Shown here: in pieces, positions 5,414-7,685 of the stretch | How the letters are laid out: each line of letters starts with the position of its first letter | Position numbering within the stretch: the stretch's first letter is position 1 | Source of the DNA: UBA6136 sp041178325 | Lineage (GTDB): Bacteria > Pseudomonadota > Gammaproteobacteria > Methylococcales > Methylococcaceae | Assembly: GCA_041178325.1 (NCBI GenBank) | Contig: JBEGVN010000055.1 | Coordinates: 1-7,685 of the forward strand | DNA length: 7,685 nucleotides | Direction of reading: 5' to 3' | The notes under the pieces: generated by a model | Databases searched by the model: none | What the model saw: the letters and a program-made list of their open reading frames with translations, nothing else | What the model was told of the DNA's origin: nothing | Position numbers and translations under genes: made by a program

Positions 5414-6217
5414 TTATTGGTGTGAGTCGATTTCTGTCATGGTATCCAGGGCTTTTTGATAAGGCTCAGTTGAGACCCTTAATTCGCCACGCATGGGATT
5501 ATCAAGAACTGCGATCAAGGTGATCATGCCCGCAAGGAAAATAACGTAAAAGCCGGTCATTAAAAGGTGCGTTCTGAGCGAAGGCAGGTGAAAGAAAAAG
5601 GTGATTGGAATGGTCAGGAGAGCTCCGCCAATGATCACAAACCAGAGTTCTTTTGGGATCGCAATGTAAAGTCCATTCACCCGCATCCGCCTTGCTTTTA
5701 CCATTTCGGAAAAGGCATCGACGGCCTCACCGTAGGCTGTGGGTTGATTTTTTGCCTTGAACTCATAATCAGCGAGCATGTGGTGAAGGCTGGTTACCAA
5801 GTCGGTCACTCCAGGGTTGCTCTTTCCGACCCGGTGTGCGGGCCAAGCCACTTCAATGATCTCTTTGGTGTAGAGCTTGATCCCTTCCAGAATGGGTTTA
5901 TGTGAGGGATCTTTGAGGACGTTGACACACCGATAGAGTTGAATGATGGCGGATGCCTCCTCATCAACGAGGTCCTCTAGCTTGTCGAAATTCTGCCACG
6001 CAGCAACGGCCACCAATCCCAAAAGAAGGCCATAAAGCATTCCCACAGCACCAAAAATCGCGCTGACGGCCTGATCTGCCTCGTAGGACTTGTGGAAATG
6101 TTTGGCGATTATTCCGCGAGTCGCAACCAGGGCCGTCAGTGAGATGAATAAGAAAACTGCTTTTATTCCAAGACCGAGCTCAAGGCTCGGAATGTCATAT
6201 ATCCAATACATATCCAT
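5414..6217 (-). CDS. DUF4239 (bestrophin-like domain) integral membrane protein
   Basis: The 267-residue inner-membrane protein has two hydrophobic segments near the N-terminus (about 15-33 and 52-74), a soluble central region (about 75-188) and two more near the C-terminus (about 190-210 and 217-238). The layout and motifs match DUF4239: YGLLLGLVAVAAWQNFDKLEDLVDEEASA at the end of helix two, LYR, an EVAWP motif (122-126), ARRMRV before helix three, and LDNPMRGELRVS near the end, corresponding to the family's LD-x-P-F-x-G. NCBI annotations call the domain bestrophin-like, which hints at a channel, but no biochemical role is established that I know of. The ATG at 6217 has AGAGG (6227-6223) at good distance. 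It converges on the two-component operon and diverges from the beta-barrel gene, and appears monocistronic. Confidence 0.85.
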   Translation of the reverse strand: MDMYWIYDIPSLELGLGIKAVFLFISLTALVATRGIIAKHFHKSYEADQAVSAIFGAVGMLYGLLLGLVAVAAWQNFDKLEDLVDEEASAIIQLYRCVNVLKDPSHKPILEGIKLYTKEIIEVAWPAHRVGKSNPGVTDLVTSLHHMLADYEFKAKNQPTAYGEAVDAFSEMVKARRMRVNGLYIAIPKELWFVIIGGALLTIPITFFFHLPSLRTHLLMTGFYVIFLAGMITLIAVLDNPMRGELRVSTEPYQKALDTMTEIDSHQ

Positions 6218-6222
6218 GAAAG

Positions 6223-6228
6223 ACCTCT
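6223..6228 (-). promoter_or_regulatory. Ribosome binding site of the DUF4239 gene
   Basis: AGAGGT on the leftward strand lies five bases before the ATG at 6217 and favours that start over the second ATG two codons later. Confidence 0.6.
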
Positions 6229-6365
6229 GAAGCTCTTATTTGGGACCAGTTAAGTCGGGTTCTGATCGGTGTCTTTGCTTTGCCGCCTGATGATACACAA
6301 GCCGTTGTCCCTAAAGTTTTCCCAACAATGAGCGAGAATCATTTCATGACAAAACGATTCAGCGC

Positions 6366-6387
6366 ATAGCGAATCAGGTGTCGCTAT
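6366..6387. repeat. Dyad 1 upstream of the beta-barrel gene
   Basis: ATAGCGA (6366-6372) and TCGCTAT (6381-6387) are exact inverted copies around eight bases. A related dyad follows at 6471-6489. Paired dyads of this kind upstream of a start codon suggest regulator binding, without proof. Confidence 0.35.
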
Positions 6388-6470
6388 ACCCTGCATGGCT
6401 CATTACTGATTGAATCTGGGTTAGGAGAAGCGGGCCTTTGGTTCGATTCCTAGCATACATAACGAAAAAA

Positions 6471-6489
6471 TAGCGTGACATTGTCGCTA
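6471..6489. repeat. Dyad 2 upstream of the beta-barrel gene
   Basis: TAGCG (6471-6475) and CGCTA (6485-6489) repeat the arms of the dyad at 6366-6387 with nearly the same spacing. It ends 38 bases before the ATG at 6528, so a bound protein or an RNA stem here could affect transcription or the leader. Confidence 0.3.
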
Positions 6490-6527
6490 AACTCCCCGAT
6501 AGTCAGGCTTTCTTCACGCCTGCGCGA

Positions 6528-7433
6528 ATGCTTGGCTACTGGAGCAAGACAGACCTTGTGGGCATTCAACTCCCATTACAACGTTTCTTTTCTCTCCTTC
6601 GAGGCGTAGAGGTTATTGTTGTCTTCGGACTGATCGCGACCTTTGCCTCTGGAGCAGAGGAAGCCGGAAATAAGGTGCCATCCTCCGGTAACCTCCTTTA
6701 CGACATTCAAAATCCCTTTGCATACATTCCCAGGGTTCAAATCGAAAATCATTTTGATAGTGGCGAGGGCCCCTTCAACGCATCAACCTACAGACTAAGG
6801 ATGCGTCCAATCATCCCAGTGGATTTTAATGATGACTGGGGGCTTAGAACCCGAAGTACCATCAACATGACTTACCAAACTGCCCCTACTCCTCTGGCCG
6901 CTGGGCAGTTGGGATTCGGGGACATGGACTTGGAGTTTTATTTCATTCCGAGGCGCTCTCTTGCCAAAGATATGCTGCTTGTCGGTTTTGGTCCGTCGAT
7001 TCATATTCCAACGGCCACAAAAAGTCTAATTGGCATTCACCAATGGGGTGTTGGGGCATCTGCAGCGATCATCTGGCAGCCGGCAAGTATCTATGCGCTT
7101 AAAGGTTGGACCTTCGCCTTTAATGCCAACCAGACCTTTGGCTTTGCGCCCGAAGTGCAAGTCCAGTCGCAAAACCTCGTTTCATTTCAGCCGAATGTGA
7201 CCTACACGACTGAAAGTGAGATTTCCCTTGGGATGTTTTCAGAAACCTATTACAACTGGACAAGAAACCAGTGGACGGTGCCCGTCAACGCCGGGGTGAG
7301 CTTCCTTGTAAAGCCCGGCGGACAAAATGTTGTGGTGACATTGATTGGAAGATACTTTGCGGAGAGGTCTGCCTACGATCCTCAGTGGGGGACTCAGCTC
7401 AACTTCAACTTCCTTTTTCCTGAGGGTTCTTAA
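6528..7433 (+). CDS. Outer-membrane beta-barrel protein, 'transporter'/MetA-pathway type (often misnamed neuromedin U)
   Basis: The 301-residue protein has an N-terminal export signal (hydrophobic VEVIVVFGLIATFASG, about 28-42, cleavage near residue 43) preceded by an unusually long segment. The mature part alternates polar and aromatic residues as in outer-membrane strands and ends LNFNFLFPEGS. Landmarks of the family are QNPFAYIPRVQIENHFDSGEG (61-81), RPIIPVDFNDDWGLRTRS (93-110), GFGDMDLEF (129-137), VGFGPSIHIPTAT (152-164), GWTFAFNANQTFGFA (193-207), NWTRNQWTVPVNAGV (243-257) and GRYFAERS (274-281). This resembles the Phenol_MetA_deg-like barrel proteins, assumed to be channels; the substrate is unknown. 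No ribosome site is visible before ATG 6528. GTG 6558 would give a more normal signal peptide, but GGAG is 13 bases away, so the start is uncertain. A strong terminator follows. Confidence 0.75.
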   Translation: MLGYWSKTDLVGIQLPLQRFFSLLRGVEVIVVFGLIATFASGAEEAGNKVPSSGNLLYDIQNPFAYIPRVQIENHFDSGEGPFNASTYRLRMRPIIPVDFNDDWGLRTRSTINMTYQTAPTPLAAGQLGFGDMDLEFYFIPRRSLAKDMLLVGFGPSIHIPTATKSLIGIHQWGVGASAAIIWQPASIYALKGWTFAFNANQTFGFAPEVQVQSQNLVSFQPNVTYTTESEISLGMFSETYYNWTRNQWTVPVNAGVSFLVKPGGQNVVVTLIGRYFAERSAYDPQWGTQLNFNFLFPEGS

Positions 7434-7522
7434 TCGTAAGGGTGCGCCCGGCGATTGGTATGGCCGAACTGATGCCTGCAATGCCTCGGTCCTTAATGTG
7501 ATGGTCGCTTTTATGAAGCAGA
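7434..7522. other. 3' spacer of the beta-barrel gene
   Basis: These 89 bases lead into the terminator. I see no gene, ribosome site or notable repeat. Confidence 0.4.
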
Positions 7523-7558
7523 AAAAACAAAGGCTCACCGAAGTGAGCCTTTGTTTTT
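7523..7558. terminator. Strong bidirectional intrinsic terminator
   Basis: CAAAGGCTCAC (7528-7538), loop CGAA (GNRA-like tetraloop context) and GTGAGCCTTTG (7543-7553) form an 11-pair perfect stem. It is flanked by AAAAA (7523-7527) on the left and TTTTT (7554-7558) on the right, so each strand has a stem followed by a T run. It ends the beta-barrel transcript from the left and the tRNA-Lys transcript from the right. Confidence 0.93.
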
Positions 7559-7566
7559 GAATTCAA

Positions 7567-7642
7567 TGGTGGGTCGTGTGGGATTCGAACCCACGACCAC
7601 TGCATTAAAAGTGCAATGCTCTACCGACTGAGCTAACGACCC
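7567..7642 (-). tRNA. tRNA-Lys (anticodon TTT)
   Basis: The reverse strand folds as a complete 76-base tRNA. The acceptor stem GGGTCGT pairs with ACGACCC. The D arm contains AGCTCAGTCGGTAGAGC. The anticodon arm TTGCA-CTTTTAA-TGCAG has anticodon TTT (7609-7607). The T arm is GTGGG-TTCGAAT-CCCAC, followed by discriminator A and an encoded CCA (7569-7567). Acceptor and D arm closely match the proteobacterial tRNA-Lys known from E. coli. It is transcribed leftward and ends at the terminator at 7523-7558, nine bases downstream. Confidence 0.97.
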
Positions 7643-7654
7643 TCCAAGCGGGGA

Positions 7655-7684
7655 ATTATAATCTCTCCGTGCTCACATCGGCAA
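7655..7684 (-). promoter_or_regulatory. Sigma70 promoter of tRNA-Lys
   Basis: On the leftward strand TTGCCG (7684-7679) and a consensus TATAAT (7660-7655) are 18 bases apart. The -10 box ends 12 bases before the mature tRNA 5' end. The sequence between them, TCCCCGC, is a GC-rich discriminator, as in stringently controlled stable-RNA promoters. If this is the promoter, the tRNA is transcribed alone with a very short 5' leader. Confidence 0.7.
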
Positions 7685-7685
7685 G

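Larger units (their letters stand above)
6218..6527. other. 310-base divergent intergenic region
   Basis: No gene is supported. It must hold promoters for the leftward DUF4239 gene and the rightward beta-barrel gene, but I cannot pick convincing -35/-10 pairs for either. Two related dyads (6366-6387 and 6471-6489) and an isolated tRNA T-arm-like stretch (6437-6453) are the visible structures. Confidence 0.5.

Noticed and set aside
6437..6453. tRNA T-arm-like stretch (GGTTCGATTCC) that might be an attachment site remnant
   Set aside because: The T stem has a mismatch and a wobble, there is no acceptor or anticodon arm nearby, and it does not match the tRNA-Lys here. It is likely chance.
7239..7605. 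Leftward frames over the end of the beta-barrel gene, terminator and tRNA
   Set aside because: They run through the terminator stem and into the tRNA gene, so they cannot be real coding regions.

Overview
The window looks like chromosomal DNA of a Gram-negative proteobacterium, most likely beta or gamma. The tRNA-Lys at the right end has acceptor and D-arm sequence typical of those classes and an encoded CCA end. There is also an outer-membrane beta-barrel protein, an OmpR-type two-component system and consensus-like sigma70 -10 boxes. I cannot name the genus.

Layout, left to right. (1) Positions 1-97 hold the first 32 codons of a leftward TnpB-family gene (IS200/IS605 superfamily) that runs off the edge. 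Two perfect hairpins lie just upstream of it (101-118 and 122-148) and could mark the element's left end. (2) Positions 347-2962, leftward, encode an 871-residue exported papain-family cysteine protease. It has a signal peptide, an N-terminal chagasin-like (I42) protease-inhibitor domain in the propeptide position, a complete C1A catalytic domain and five tandem Cys-paired, InlB-B-like repeats of about 80 residues. This is the most distinctive gene in the window. (3) Positions 2963-3560 are about 600 bases without a gene. They contain a likely protease promoter, a leader hairpin and several other dyads. (4) Positions 3561-5290, rightward, hold a two-gene operon of membrane histidine kinase and OmpR-family response regulator, joined by an ATGA overlap. 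(5) Positions 5414-6217, leftward, encode a DUF4239 (bestrophin-like) four-helix membrane protein that converges on the operon. (6) Positions 6218-6527 are a divergent intergenic region with two related dyads. (7) Positions 6528-7433, rightward, encode an outer-membrane beta-barrel of the MetA-pathway/'transporter' type. (8) A strong bidirectional terminator at 7523-7558 separates it from a leftward tRNA-Lys(TTT) at 7567-7642, whose own promoter lies at the right edge.

The protease and the two-component operon are transcribed divergently from the same 600-base region, so the kinase/regulator pair could control the protease. That is inference only. The sequence gives no direct link between the DUF4239 protein, the beta-barrel and the rest. 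The notable biology is the fusion in one polypeptide of a cysteine protease with a domain of the family that inhibits cysteine proteases, plus the truncated mobile-element edge beside it.
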